From NCBI RefSeq assembly GCF_003034915.1, contig NZ_PZJX01000043.1, forward strand, positions 102,292 through 166,291: a stretch of DNA of 64,000 bases, written 5' to 3'. The stretch is from Mesorhizobium helmanticense (GTDB lineage Bacteria > Pseudomonadota > Alphaproteobacteria > Rhizobiales > Rhizobiaceae). Under the pieces are notes generated by a model that saw only the letters and a list, made by a program, of their open reading frames with translations, was not told where the DNA came from and ran no database searches. Positions 26,889 through 35,191 of the stretch are shown here, one piece after another; positions within the stretch are counted from its first letter, which is position 1, and every line of letters begins with the position of its first letter. The translations under genes were made by a program, and so were the position numbers.

Positions 26889-26980
26889 ATTGCCGAAGCA
26901 GCCCATTAACCTGTTGTAAACAAAGAGATTAGCCGGCCATCAGCAGCCGACTGTTCAGAGTTGCGGCACTGCGCCTGATT

Positions 26981-27012
26981 AAAAAATAGGCAATTTTTGG
27001 AAAATGCCTATT
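26981..27012 (-). terminator. rho-independent terminator of tesB, overlapping its stop codon
   Basis: Minus strand: AATAGGCA (27012-27005) pairs with TGCCTATT (26992-26985) around a 12-base loop, then TTTTTT. The tesB stop TAG (27010-27008) lies inside the first arm. Confidence 0.8.
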
Positions 27013-27883
27013 CCGCGGGCGGACGCCTCAGCCGGATAAGGCCTTCCTGCGCAACCGAGGCGATCAGCGTGCCGTCGCGGGCAAACAGCGAACCACGCGT
27101 GAAGCCTCGCGACCCTTGCGTCGAGGGGCTGTCCTGCGTGTACAGGATCCAGTCGTCGAGCGGATGGCTGCGGTGGAACCACATGGCATGGTCGAGGCTT
27201 GCCGCCTGGATGTCGCGGTCGAAGATGGCGCGGCCATGCGCGAAGGTCGAGGTGTCGAGCAGCGTCATGTCGGAGAGATAGGCGAGCACGGCTGCCTGGA
27301 TAGCGCGGTCGGCAGGCACCGGGCCGGTGGTGCGTATCCAGATGTTCTGCTTCGGCTCCAGTTTCTCGCGACTGGTATAGTGCTTCAGCATCACCGGCTT
27401 CATCTCGATCGGCCGGTCGCGCTCCCAGTAGCGCCTGATGCCGTCGGGCACGGCCTCGCCGAACTTGCCCAGCAATTCGCGCTGCGACAGCAATGTGTCG
27501 GGCGCCGGCACGTCCAGCGGCATCGGCACCTGATGTTCGAGGCCGACTTCGTCCTGCTGGAACGAGGCCTCCAGCGAAAAGATCGCCTGGCCGTGCTGGA
27601 TCGCCACGACGCGGCGCGTGGTGAAGGAGCCGCCGTCGCGGATGCGGTCGACTTCGTAGATGATCGGCACCTTGGTGTCGCCGGGCCGCATGAAATAGCC
27701 GTGCAGCGAATGTACGTGGCGTTCGGGCTCGACCGTTCGCTGCGCCGCGACCAGCGCCTGGGCGATGGTCTGGCCGCCGAAAATCCGCTGCCAGTCGAGT
27801 TTGGGGCTGCGACCACGGTACAGGTTGTGTTCGAGCTTCTCGAGGTCGAGAATGTCGAGTAGCTCGTCCATGGCCGCCGTCAT
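27008..27883 (-). CDS. tesB: acyl-CoA thioesterase II
   Basis: Hydrolyses acyl-CoA to free fatty acid and CoA; double hot-dog fold, cytosolic. 291 aa, the usual length. RGRSPKLDWQRIFGGQTIAQAL (start of hot-dog 1), HSLHGYFMRPGD with the conserved motif, and in the second half AYLSDMTLLDT carrying the catalytic Asp, then HAMWFHR. ATG 27883 gives MTAAMDELLDILDLEKLE; M5 is an alternative. Divergent from the hydroxylase gene. Confidence 0.94.
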   Translation of the reverse strand: MTAAMDELLDILDLEKLEHNLYRGRSPKLDWQRIFGGQTIAQALVAAQRTVEPERHVHSLHGYFMRPGDTKVPIIYEVDRIRDGGSFTTRRVVAIQHGQAIFSLEASFQQDEVGLEHQVPMPLDVPAPDTLLSQRELLGKFGEAVPDGIRRYWERDRPIEMKPVMLKHYTSREKLEPKQNIWIRTTGPVPADRAIQAAVLAYLSDMTLLDTSTFAHGRAIFDRDIQAASLDHAMWFHRSHPLDDWILYTQDSPSTQGSRGFTRGSLFARDGTLIASVAQEGLIRLRRPPAE

Positions 27884-27978
27884 GTTTCGCGCCCTTACAG
27901 CAAAAGTGTTATGGCGGTTTCCGACAGGAATGGCGGGCAGTCAAGGCCGGAAGGAATTTGGCCGGAAGGGAATTTGCC

Positions 27979-29232
27979 ATGGTGGACCGCAAGGCGAACG
28001 CAAAAAACTCGCTAGACGTTCTGGTCGCCGGCGCCGGCTATGTCGGGCTTGCCGCTGCGGTATCGCTGAAACAGGCGCGTCCGAGCCTCGCCATCGCCGT
28101 CGTCGACGCCGCACCAGCCGGCGCTTGGCAAAAGGACCGCCGCGCCTCGGCCATCGCCGCCGCCGCCTGCCGCATGCTCGACCAGCTCGGCGTCTGGGCG
28201 AAGATCGCGCCGGAGGCGCAGGCGATCACCGAGATGATCGTCACCGATTCGCGCACGGCAGATCCGGTGCGCCCGGTGTTTCTCACTTTCGACGGCGAGG
28301 TCGCGCCTGGCGAACCATTCGCCCATATGGTTGCCAACAGAGACCTGAACGGCGCCTTGCGTGGCAGTGCGGAAAAACTCGGCATCGACATTATCGAGGG
28401 CGTTGCCGTCAGCGCCTTCGATCCGAGCGGCGCCGGCGTCACCGTGCATCTTGCCGATGGCGCGATGCTGAAGGCGCGGCTGCTGATCGCTGCCGACGGC
28501 GTCAATTCGAAGCTGCGCGACATGGCCGGCATCAAGACGGTGAAATGGGAATATGGCCAGTCCGGCATCGTCTGCACCGTCGCCCACGAGCGCCCGCACA
28601 ATGGCCGCGCCGAAGAGCATTTCTTGCCGGCCGGCCCTTTCGCCACATTGCCGCTGAAGCCTGGCAAGGACGGCAACCGCTCGTCGATCGTCTGGGCCGA
28701 GCGAACGGAGGATGCGCAAAAGCTCGTCGATGGCGACGATCTCGTCTTCGAGCATGAGCTTGAACTGCGTTTTGGCCTGAAGCTCGGCGAAATCCGCGTC
28801 GCCGACAAGCCGCGCGCCTGGCCGCTCGGCCTGACGCTTGCCCGTGCCTTCGCAGCACCCCGCATCGCGCTGGTCGGCGATGCCGCCCATGGCATCCATC
28901 CGATCGCCGGCCAGGGCCTTAATCTCGGCTTCAAGGATGTCGCGGCATTGGCCGAAGTGGTGGTCGAGGCCGACCGGCTTGGCCAGGACATCGGCGCGCT
29001 GGACGTGCTCGAGCGCTACCAGCAGTGGCGGCGCTTCGACACGGTGCAGATGGGCGTCACCACGGACGTGCTCAACCGGCTGTTTTCCAACGACATCGGC
29101 CCGCTGCGCGCCGTACGCGACATCGGCCTCGGCCTGGTCGAGCGCATGCCGCGCCTGAAGGACTTCTTCATCCGCCAGGCATCCGGCCTGTCCGGCGACA
29201 CGCCAAGGCTGCTCAAGGGCGAGGCGATCTGA
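27979..29232 (+). CDS. UbiH/UbiF/Coq6-family FAD-dependent monooxygenase
   Basis: 417 aa flavoprotein hydroxylase of ubiquinone synthesis (ring hydroxylation at C1, C5 or C6). Dinucleotide site VLVAGAGYVGLAAAV at the N-terminus, the second FAD motif LVGDAAHGIHPIAGQGLNLG about residue 298, and DG fingerprint LLIAADGVNSKLRDMAG. Which ring position it hydroxylates cannot be told; alphaproteobacteria use UbiL or other combinations. ATG 27979 follows GGAAGGG; the upstream start 27958 adds seven residues. Downstream lies a repeat element. Confidence 0.9.
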   Translation: MVDRKANAKNSLDVLVAGAGYVGLAAAVSLKQARPSLAIAVVDAAPAGAWQKDRRASAIAAAACRMLDQLGVWAKIAPEAQAITEMIVTDSRTADPVRPVFLTFDGEVAPGEPFAHMVANRDLNGALRGSAEKLGIDIIEGVAVSAFDPSGAGVTVHLADGAMLKARLLIAADGVNSKLRDMAGIKTVKWEYGQSGIVCTVAHERPHNGRAEEHFLPAGPFATLPLKPGKDGNRSSIVWAERTEDAQKLVDGDDLVFEHELELRFGLKLGEIRVADKPRAWPLGLTLARAFAAPRIALVGDAAHGIHPIAGQGLNLGFKDVAALAEVVVEADRLGQDIGALDVLERYQQWRRFDTVQMGVTTDVLNRLFSNDIGPLRAVRDIGLGLVERMPRLKDFFIRQASGLSGDTPRLLKGEAI

Positions 29233-29247
29233 CCGACTCGCGACAGG

Positions 29248-29396
29248 CCAGGGTGTGTTGAGATTCAGGTCAGGCCGAGTCGAGAATGGCGGATTCCGAG
29301 AACCGGAGCGGAGCGTACTTTTGGGTACGTGAGCACCGGAGGCGCAGGAAGCCGCCATTCGCAGGCCGGCATCACCTGAATATCGGCACACCCTAG
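29248..29396. repeat. 149-bp palindromic element, family A, simple copy
   Basis: Terminal inverted repeats CCAGGGTGTG (left) and CACACCCTAG (right), an extended imperfect palindrome through TTCAGGT-A-GCC, and a strong inner stem GAATGGCGG (29284-29292) / CCGCCATTC (29352-29360). The apex contains GTACTTTTGGGTAC. The right end CTAG supplies the stop codon of the minus-strand gene at 29393. A second copy with an insertion lies at 36247-36457. Confidence 0.9.
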
Positions 29397-29923
29397 TTGA
29401 CCTCGAAGCCGAGTTTCTGCCGCAGCCGCAGCATGCGTTGGTCGGATATCTGCAGGCGCTGCTCGCCGGTCTGCGCTACACGGTTCACCATCTGCAGCAG
29501 ATCGTTTCGCTCCGTCACGTCGAGACGTTCGCGCAGGAACGGCGCCAGCTTGTCGATGACGATCGTGGTGTCGTCGATCTGTGATGCCGCCCATTTGGCG
29601 TAGACCACCGCCTCGTCCATCTTTTTCTTGGTGTCTGCGATCTCCGAAATCACCGAACGAATGATAGCTTCTCGCTCCGGCAGCACGGGGCCGTTCTCGG
29701 ACACGATGGCAGTGATCAGCGTGGCGGCTGCCACGACCGGATCATCGATCGCCGTCAGCGGCGAAAGCGCCGCCTGCTTGCGCAGCTTCTTGCGCCTTAT
29801 ATTGCCTTGCACACGCCCAACGACGTCGGCAACTTCACGCGCGGCGTCGTTCATGGCCTTCATCCGATACCACCAGAACGCCGCCGCGCCCAGCAGGCCA
29901 AGTACTGCAATCAGAAAAGGCAT
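29393..29923 (-). CDS. hypothetical membrane-anchored protein with TerB-like helical domain
   Basis: 176 aa. An N-terminal membrane helix (MPFLIAVLGLLGAAAFWWY) is followed by a basic segment (NIRRKKLRKQ) and an all-helical domain (about 50-165) whose pattern DPVVAAATLITAIVSENGP resembles TerB-type folds; no enzyme motif is visible. Start at ATG 29923 because GGGGGA lies 7 bases upstream; the earlier start (29983) adds 20 residues with no membrane signal. The TAG stop is part of the repeat element 29248-29396. The family assignment is tentative. Confidence 0.7.
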   Translation of the reverse strand: MPFLIAVLGLLGAAAFWWYRMKAMNDAAREVADVVGRVQGNIRRKKLRKQAALSPLTAIDDPVVAAATLITAIVSENGPVLPEREAIIRSVISEIADTKKKMDEAVVYAKWAASQIDDTTIVIDKLAPFLRERLDVTERNDLLQMVNRVAQTGEQRLQISDQRMLRLRQKLGFEVN

Positions 29924-30033
29924 GCCAAATTCCCCCAAGCCTCGGTGAGGATAAGAGAAGTGGCGTTTGGCTTCAACACGCAAAAGTTGCGCCCATCGAA
30001 GAATCCGGGGCGTTCCTTCACAGCGGCTTCTGT

Positions 30034-30390
30034 CTAGGAACCAGGCACGTTGTAGATCGCCCTAACCTCGATGGTGCCGATCTCGGCCAGCGGAATCGCG
30101 CCGGCGATCTCCAGCGCCTCGTCGAGATCCCCGGCCTCGATCATGACGAAGCCGAGCAATTGCTCCTTGGTCTCCGTGAACGGACCATCGGTGACCAGAC
30201 GCTTGCCTTTGCGCCGCCGCACCGACTTCGACGTCTTCACCGACTGCAACGCCTGCGCGATGATCAGCTTGCCCCGCTGGTCCAACGACCTGTCATAAGC
30301 CAGCGAATCGGCGTCGAGCTTTGCCAACCTGTCCGGGGTCATGGCGTGAAGATCTTTTTCTTCGCCGTAGACCAGGCAAACATATTTCAT
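30034..30390 (-). CDS. YCII-related / DGPF domain protein
   Basis: 118 aa. MKYVCLVYGEE at the N-terminus and the hallmark VTDGPFTETKEQLLGF at about 66-81 place it in the DGPF/YCII-related family (COG3795), small dimeric alpha-beta proteins often encoded beside ECF sigma factors. None is visible here. AAGGGAGA overlaps the end of the upstream small gene, so the pair is probably co-translated. Function unknown. Confidence 0.88.
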   Translation of the reverse strand: MKYVCLVYGEEKDLHAMTPDRLAKLDADSLAYDRSLDQRGKLIIAQALQSVKTSKSVRRRKGKRLVTDGPFTETKEQLLGFVMIEAGDLDEALEIAGAIPLAEIGTIEVRAIYNVPGS

Positions 30391-30392
30391 GT

Positions 30393-30611
30393 CTATCTCC
30401 CTTGTTGTGAGGAACCATAGGATGCCGCCACCACGGTGTCAGCCGCACCTTTGCCTGCCGCGTGATCAAGAGAACATACGGCGACCCCGATGATGGCGAC
30501 CGCCGCCAGCAGCCGGCCGAAACCGGAAGGCGGCGGATGCAACCAGTAATCTTCCTGCCGCACGACCTTGCGACCTGGCATCTTCCACAGTGCGAAAAAC
30601 AGATTGTCCAT
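30393..30611 (-). CDS. small hypothetical membrane protein (72 aa)
   Basis: Starts at ATG 30611 behind GGAGGT (MDNLFFALWKMPGRKV) and ends TAG two bases before the ATG of the DGPF gene. One hydrophobic segment GRLLAAVAIIGVAVCSL (about 33-49). The good ribosome-binding site and tight coupling support a real gene; no family recognised. Longer in-frame starts (30623, 30680) are possible but less well placed. Confidence 0.6.
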   Translation of the reverse strand: MDNLFFALWKMPGRKVVRQEDYWLHPPPSGFGRLLAAVAIIGVAVCSLDHAAGKGAADTVVAASYGSSQQGR

Positions 30612-30830
30612 GTGAACCTCCATCCGGCCGCGAAATCCGCGACCGCCCGCAGGACGGTTGAGGCCGATGGAAATCGACATTTTTGCACGCCCATTTTTTT
30701 CAAGAAAAAATTCAACCCAGCCGCCAACTTGGCGCAGCTGCGCAAAGAGCGCGGTGGTCTTCGACCGCGCCCGCGCTATAGTCGTAGAGAACGCCGGCGC
30801 CGGGCCGGGCAGTCAACCAAGGAGAATTTC

Positions 30831-31256
30831 ATGGACCGCACCGCAAACGCCGTCTGGAAAGGCAACCTCAAGGAGGGCAAGGGCACGCTCGACAGCCAGA
30901 GCGGCACCCTGAAGGGCACGCCCTATTCGTTCAAGGCACGCTTCGAGGACGAGAGCGGCAAATCCGGCACCAATCCGGAAGAGCTGATCGCCGCCGCCCA
31001 TGCCGGCTGCTTTGCCATGCAATTCTCCCACTTCCTCGCCGAGAACGGCACACCCGCCGACGAACTCGACGCCAAGGCGGTCGTCACGCTGGTTCCCGGC
31101 ACCGGGATCACCGGCAGCGCGCTCACGGTGGTCGGCAAGGTGCCGGGCATCGATGCGGCGAAATTCAAGGAATTGGCCGAAATGGCCAAGGCCGGCTGCC
31201 CGGTGTCGAAGGCGCTCGGCGCCATAAATGTCTCGCTCGACGCCAGGTTGGGTTGA
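30831..31256 (+). CDS. OsmC family peroxiredoxin-like protein
   Basis: 141 aa, OsmC/Ohr fold acting on organic hydroperoxides through two cysteines: one in AAHAGCFAMQFSHFL and one in KAGCPVSKALG. NPEELIAAAHAGCF is the OsmC-type signature and separates it from Ohr proper, which is encoded at 45 kb. ATG 30831 follows AAGGAGA; the frame open to 30462 is not coding-like. Probably monocistronic, followed by a palindromic repeat. Confidence 0.92.
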   Translation: MDRTANAVWKGNLKEGKGTLDSQSGTLKGTPYSFKARFEDESGKSGTNPEELIAAAHAGCFAMQFSHFLAENGTPADELDAKAVVTLVPGTGITGSALTVVGKVPGIDAAKFKELAEMAKAGCPVSKALGAINVSLDARLG

Positions 31257-31288
31257 AGCCTAGCCTTCGGCGAGCGGGCGATCCTTCG

Positions 31289-31433
31289 CGCCCCCCTCTG
31301 CCCTACCGGGCAGAGGGGGGAGATCGGCAGCTTCGCCGTCCCGCCCTCTTGCAGCATTGTAGATTGGCGAAAGCCGAGGTGACGTTCAATCTCCCCCCTC
31401 GTGGGGGAGATGTCCGGCAGGACAGAGGGGGGC
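31289..31433. repeat. palindromic repeat, family D (CCCCCCTCTG / CAGAGGGGGG), copy 1
   Basis: Starts CGCCCCCCTCTGCCCTACCG and ends GGACAGAGGGGGGCG, with inner GGGGGGAGATCGGCAGCTTCG and GATTGGCGAAAGCCGAGGTGACG segments and CTCCCCCCTCGTGGGGGAG. The same architecture is at 43437-43593, and a fragment is at 63985-64000. Lies between the OsmC and YceH gene ends (convergent). Confidence 0.9.
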
Positions 31434-31462
31434 GCTGTCCCTCCGACATCTCGAATGATTTG

Positions 31463-32098
31463 TTAGCGGCCTCCGCCGCTCAGCGCTTCCAGCTTCGCGC
31501 GCAGTGCGGCGACCTCATCCTCCAGTGCACGCACCCGGCCTTCGAGATCGGACACCGGCCGAGGCGCTTGCCATGGCGTCGCTACTGCCGGCACCTCCAC
31601 TGGCCCGCTCAGAAGATGCACATAGCGCTCCTCGCGCTGGCCCGGCGCCCGGTCGAGCAACTGAACCAGCGGCGGCCTGCGGCCGATCAGAAGGTCGAGG
31701 TCGCCGCGAAGCGCCTCGATGGAAGAGAACCGCGCCATGCGCTCGGCTCGCGCCAGCAATTCATGCGCCGTCTGCGCGCCGCGCAACAGCAACAGGCCGA
31801 TCACCGCGATCTGCGACGAGGTCAGCGAAAAGTGCTGCGCGACAGTGTGCTCATAGCGCTCGACGCGCGATGCGAAGGCGCGCCTGACCAGACCTTTCTG
31901 CTCGAGCTGGCCGAATGCCCTGGCGATCTCGCCGAGCTCCAGTGCCATCACCGGTTCGCGCGCCGTCTTCTGGTTGGCGGCTTGATGCGCGGCATTGAGC
32001 GTCAGCGGATAGATATCGGGCGTCAGTTCCTTCTTCTCGATCAGGCAACCGAGCACGCGCGCTTCGGCGGGGGAGAGGATGGGAAGGTCATCGCTCAT
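31463..32098 (-). CDS. YceH family protein (UPF0502, DUF480)
   Basis: 211 aa with two tandem winged-helix domains: LSPAEARVLGCLIEKKELTP and the second at about 95-165 (LTSSQIAVIGLLLLRGAQT). A C-terminal coiled coil (LEGRVRALEDEVAALRAKLEAL) ends the protein. In E. coli YceH is encoded near mviN/yceM and its function is unsettled; DNA binding is likely from the fold. It starts 36 bases after the sdhB stop and could be on the same transcript. Confidence 0.9.
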   Translation of the reverse strand: MSDDLPILSPAEARVLGCLIEKKELTPDIYPLTLNAAHQAANQKTAREPVMALELGEIARAFGQLEQKGLVRRAFASRVERYEHTVAQHFSLTSSQIAVIGLLLLRGAQTAHELLARAERMARFSSIEALRGDLDLLIGRRPPLVQLLDRAPGQREERYVHLLSGPVEVPAVATPWQAPRPVSDLEGRVRALEDEVAALRAKLEALSGGGR

Positions 32099-32134
32099 TG
32101 AATGGCTTCCTTTTGGATGATCTTTCCCGTCCGG

Positions 32135-32914
32135 CTACACCCTTCGCTCCACCATCATCTTCTTGATCTCGGCGATCGCCTTGGCCGGGTTGAGCCCCTT
32201 GGGGCAGGTCTGGGCGCAGTTCATGATGGTGTGGCAGCGATAGAGGCGGAACGGGTCTTCGAGATTGTCGAGCCGTTCGCCCTTGGCCTCGTCCCGGGAA
32301 TCGATCAGCCAGCGATAGGCCTGCAACAGCGTCGCCGGGCCGAGATAGCGGTCGCCGTTCCACCAATAGCTCGGGCAGGAGGTCGAGCAGCAGGCACACA
32401 GGATGCACTCGTAAAGCCCGTCGAGCTTTTCGCGGTCCTCATGGCTCTGCAGCCATTCCTTCGCCGGCTGCGGCGACACCGTCTTCAGCCATGGCTCGAT
32501 CGAGGCGTGCTGGGCATAGAAATTGGTGAGGTCGGGCACCAGGTCCTTGACCACTTGCATATGCGGCAGCGGATAGACCTTGACCGCGCCGGAAATGTCG
32601 TCGCAGCCCTTGGTGCAGGCCAGAGTGTTGGAACCGTCGATGTTCATGGCGCAGGAGCCGCAAATGCCTTCCCGGCAGGAGCGGCGCAAGGTCAGCGTCG
32701 GGTCTATCTTGTTCTTGATCCAGAGCAGCGCGTCGAGCACCATCGGCCCGCAATCGTCCATGTCGACGAAATAGGTGTCGATGCGCGGGTTCTCGTCATC
32801 GTCCGGCGACCAGCGATAGATCCGGTACTCGCGCAGATTGGTCGCACCTTCCGGCTTCGGCCAGGTCTTGCCCTGCTTGATCTGCGAATTCTTGGGGAGC
32901 GTCAGTTCGACCAT
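32135..32914 (-). CDS. sdhB: succinate dehydrogenase iron-sulfur subunit
   Basis: Complex II electron-transfer subunit, 259 aa, at the inner face of the membrane. All three clusters are visible: [2Fe-2S] in CREGICGSCAMNIDG, [4Fe-4S] in CILCACCSTSCPSYWW and [3Fe-4S] in CHTIMNCAQTCPKG. The ATG shares one base with the stop of the DUF3052 gene (TAATG). Last of sdhC-sdhD-sdhA-DUF3052-sdhB. Confidence 0.97.
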   Translation of the reverse strand: MVELTLPKNSQIKQGKTWPKPEGATNLREYRIYRWSPDDDENPRIDTYFVDMDDCGPMVLDALLWIKNKIDPTLTLRRSCREGICGSCAMNIDGSNTLACTKGCDDISGAVKVYPLPHMQVVKDLVPDLTNFYAQHASIEPWLKTVSPQPAKEWLQSHEDREKLDGLYECILCACCSTSCPSYWWNGDRYLGPATLLQAYRWLIDSRDEAKGERLDNLEDPFRLYRCHTIMNCAQTCPKGLNPAKAIAEIKKMMVERRV

Positions 32915-33351
32915 TACCTCAGGTCCTTTCGGATGACGAGCTTCAGCCCGGACCAGATTTCGTTCACGGAGGCGACCTTGACGTCGACAAGGTCGAGCTT
33001 GAGCGCTTGCGTGCGGATCACGTCTTCGGTGACGTCGGTCGGCACCTTCGACGCCTTCTTCGGCCAGGACACCCAGACCATGCCGTCACGCTTGATCGCC
33101 GCCTCGACATCGGCGAGGCGATCCTCGATCTCGGCACGCTGCCGGGTGAAGGCGTGGACGGCATCGTATTTCAGGACAGCGCCGGAAATCTTCGACCAGT
33201 CCGCCAGCCTGTCGACATGGGCGAAGTCCACAGCATCGGGCAGATCGCCGAGTTCCGCCGGCAGAGCGATGAAAGCCGCGGTCATCCCGTCCTTCAGGCC
33301 GAGCTTGGCCGGCAGGGGCGTGCCGGAATATCCCGTGGCCGCCAACGCCAT
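32914..33351 (-). CDS. DUF3052 domain protein inside the sdh operon
   Basis: 145 aa. GYSGTPLPAKLGLKDGMTAAFI at the N-terminus, then MVWVSWPKKASKVPTDVTED, are typical of DUF3052, a small alpha-beta family of unknown function. ATG 33351 lies two bases after the sdhA stop (TGA-CC-ATG) and its TAA overlaps the sdhB ATG, so it is translationally coupled on both sides. The frame is open far upstream inside sdhA, but that part is a shadow. A link to complex II is suggested only by position. Confidence 0.88.
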   Translation of the reverse strand: MALAATGYSGTPLPAKLGLKDGMTAAFIALPAELGDLPDAVDFAHVDRLADWSKISGAVLKYDAVHAFTRQRAEIEDRLADVEAAIKRDGMVWVSWPKKASKVPTDVTEDVIRTQALKLDLVDVKVASVNEIWSGLKLVIRKDLR

Positions 33352-33353
33352 GG

Positions 33354-35189
33354 TCAATACACCCTGGCCTTGGGCGCGATCTTGGCCGGGTTGATGCCGC
33401 CGTCCGCTTCCTTGAGCAGCAGGTCGGTATGCACCGGCCGGTAGCTGAGCGTCACCTTGCCGTCTTCGCTGAGCCGCGCGAGCGTATGCTTGCGCCAGAC
33501 CGCGTCGTCGCGAGCCGAGAAATCTTCCCGCGCATGCGCGCCACGGCTCTCCTTGCGCGCCGCCGCGCCATGGACCGTGGTGATGGCATTGGCCATCAGG
33601 TTTTCCAGCTCCAGCGTCTCGACCAGATCGGAGTTCCAGATCATCGAGCGGTCGAACACCTTGATATCCCCAAGCTCGCCCCAGATCTGCGAAATGCGCT
33701 TGCAGCCACTGTCCAGCGAGTCCTGCGTGCGGAACACCGCCGCGTCTTCCTGCATCGCCTTCTGCATCTTCTCGCGCAACACCGCCGTCGGCGTCGAGCC
33801 GTTGGCGTGGCGCAACTTGTCGAAGCGATCCATGATCTTTTCGACCGAAGCTTCGTTGGGCGATGGGATCGCCGATGTGCGGTCGATCACCTGGCCGGCG
33901 CGGATCGCCGCCGCGCGGCCGAACACCACCAGATCGATCAGCGAGTTCGAGCCCAGCCGGTTGGCGCCGTGGACGGAGGCGCAGCCGGCTTCGCCGACCG
34001 CCATCAGCCCGGGCGACACCTGGTCGGGGTTCAAGGCAGTGGGGTTGAGCACCTCGCCCCAATAATTGGTCGGCACGCCGCCCATATTGTAGTGCACCGT
34101 CGGCAGCACCGGGATCGGCTCCTTGGTCAGGTCGACGCCGGCAAAGATCTTTGCCGATTCCGAAATGCCGGGCAGCCTTTCATGCAGAACCGCCGGATCG
34201 AGATGGTCGAGATGGAGAAAAATATGGTCCTTCTTCGGCCCGACGCCGCGGCCTTCGCGGATCTCCAGCGTCATGCAGCGCGAGACCACGTCGCGTGACG
34301 CTAGGTCCTTGGCCGACGGCGCGTAGCGCTCCATGAAACGCTCGCCCTCGGAATTGACGAGATAGCCCCCCTCGCCGCGCGCGCCCTCGGTGATCAGACA
34401 GCCGGCGCCGTAGATGCCGGTCGGGTGGAACTGAACGAATTCCATATCCTGAAGGGGGAGGCCGGCACGTGCGGCCATGCCGCCGCCATCGCCGGTGCAG
34501 GTATGCGCCGAGGTTGCCGAGAAATAGGCGCGGCCATAGCCACCGGTCGCCAGCACCACCATCTTGGCCGAAAAGCGATGGATGGTGCCGTCGTCGAGGT
34601 TCCAGGCGACGACGCCGGTGCAGGTGCCGTCCGGCTCCATGATCAGGTCGAGCGCGAAATACTCGATGAAGAACTGGGCGTTGTTCTTCAGCGACTGGCC
34701 GTAGAGCGTGTGCAGCATGGCGTGGCCGGTGCGGTCAGCGGCGGCGCAGGTGCGCTGCACCGGCGGCCCCTCGCCGAAATTCATCATCATGCCGCCGAAC
34801 GGCCGCTGGTAGATCTTGCCCTCCTCGGTGCGCGAGAACGGCACGCCGTAATGCTCGAGCTCATAGACGGCGGCAGGCGCCTGCTGGACCATGTATTCCT
34901 GCGCGTCGATGTCGCCCAGCCAATCCGAGCCCTTGACCGTGTCGAAGAGATGCCACTGCCAGTTGTCGGGCCCCATATTGGCGAGCGAGGCGGCGATGCC
35001 GCCCTGCGCCGCAACCGTATGAGAGCGCGTCGGGAACACCTTGGTGATGCAGGCGGTGCGCAGGCCCTGCTCGGCCATGCCGAGCGTGGCGCGCAGGCCG
35101 GCGCCGCCGGCGCCGACGATCACGACGTCGAATTTGTGGTCGACATAGGTATAGCCTGCCGGGTTGGCTGTTTTCGCGTCCTTGGCCAA
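33354..35189 (-). CDS. sdhA: succinate dehydrogenase flavoprotein subunit
   Basis: Oxidises succinate to fumarate with covalently bound FAD. 611 aa. Dinucleotide motif VVIVGAGGAGLRATLG at about 24-39, covalent-FAD His in RSHTVAAQGGI, and the active-site region with H and R in HPTGIYGAG and PTVHYNMGGVPTN. Two bases separate it from sdhD upstream. The C-terminus has the usual ARKESRGAHAREDF block. Confidence 0.97.
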   Translation of the reverse strand: MAKDAKTANPAGYTYVDHKFDVVIVGAGGAGLRATLGMAEQGLRTACITKVFPTRSHTVAAQGGIAASLANMGPDNWQWHLFDTVKGSDWLGDIDAQEYMVQQAPAAVYELEHYGVPFSRTEEGKIYQRPFGGMMMNFGEGPPVQRTCAAADRTGHAMLHTLYGQSLKNNAQFFIEYFALDLIMEPDGTCTGVVAWNLDDGTIHRFSAKMVVLATGGYGRAYFSATSAHTCTGDGGGMAARAGLPLQDMEFVQFHPTGIYGAGCLITEGARGEGGYLVNSEGERFMERYAPSAKDLASRDVVSRCMTLEIREGRGVGPKKDHIFLHLDHLDPAVLHERLPGISESAKIFAGVDLTKEPIPVLPTVHYNMGGVPTNYWGEVLNPTALNPDQVSPGLMAVGEAGCASVHGANRLGSNSLIDLVVFGRAAAIRAGQVIDRTSAIPSPNEASVEKIMDRFDKLRHANGSTPTAVLREKMQKAMQEDAAVFRTQDSLDSGCKRISQIWGELGDIKVFDRSMIWNSDLVETLELENLMANAITTVHGAAARKESRGAHAREDFSARDDAVWRKHTLARLSEDGKVTLSYRPVHTDLLLKEADGGINPAKIAPKARVY

Positions 35190-35191
35190 AA

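Noticed and set aside
31253..32101. Long plus-strand frame across the family D repeat and YceH
   Set aside because: Runs through a palindrome and opposite YceH; shadow.
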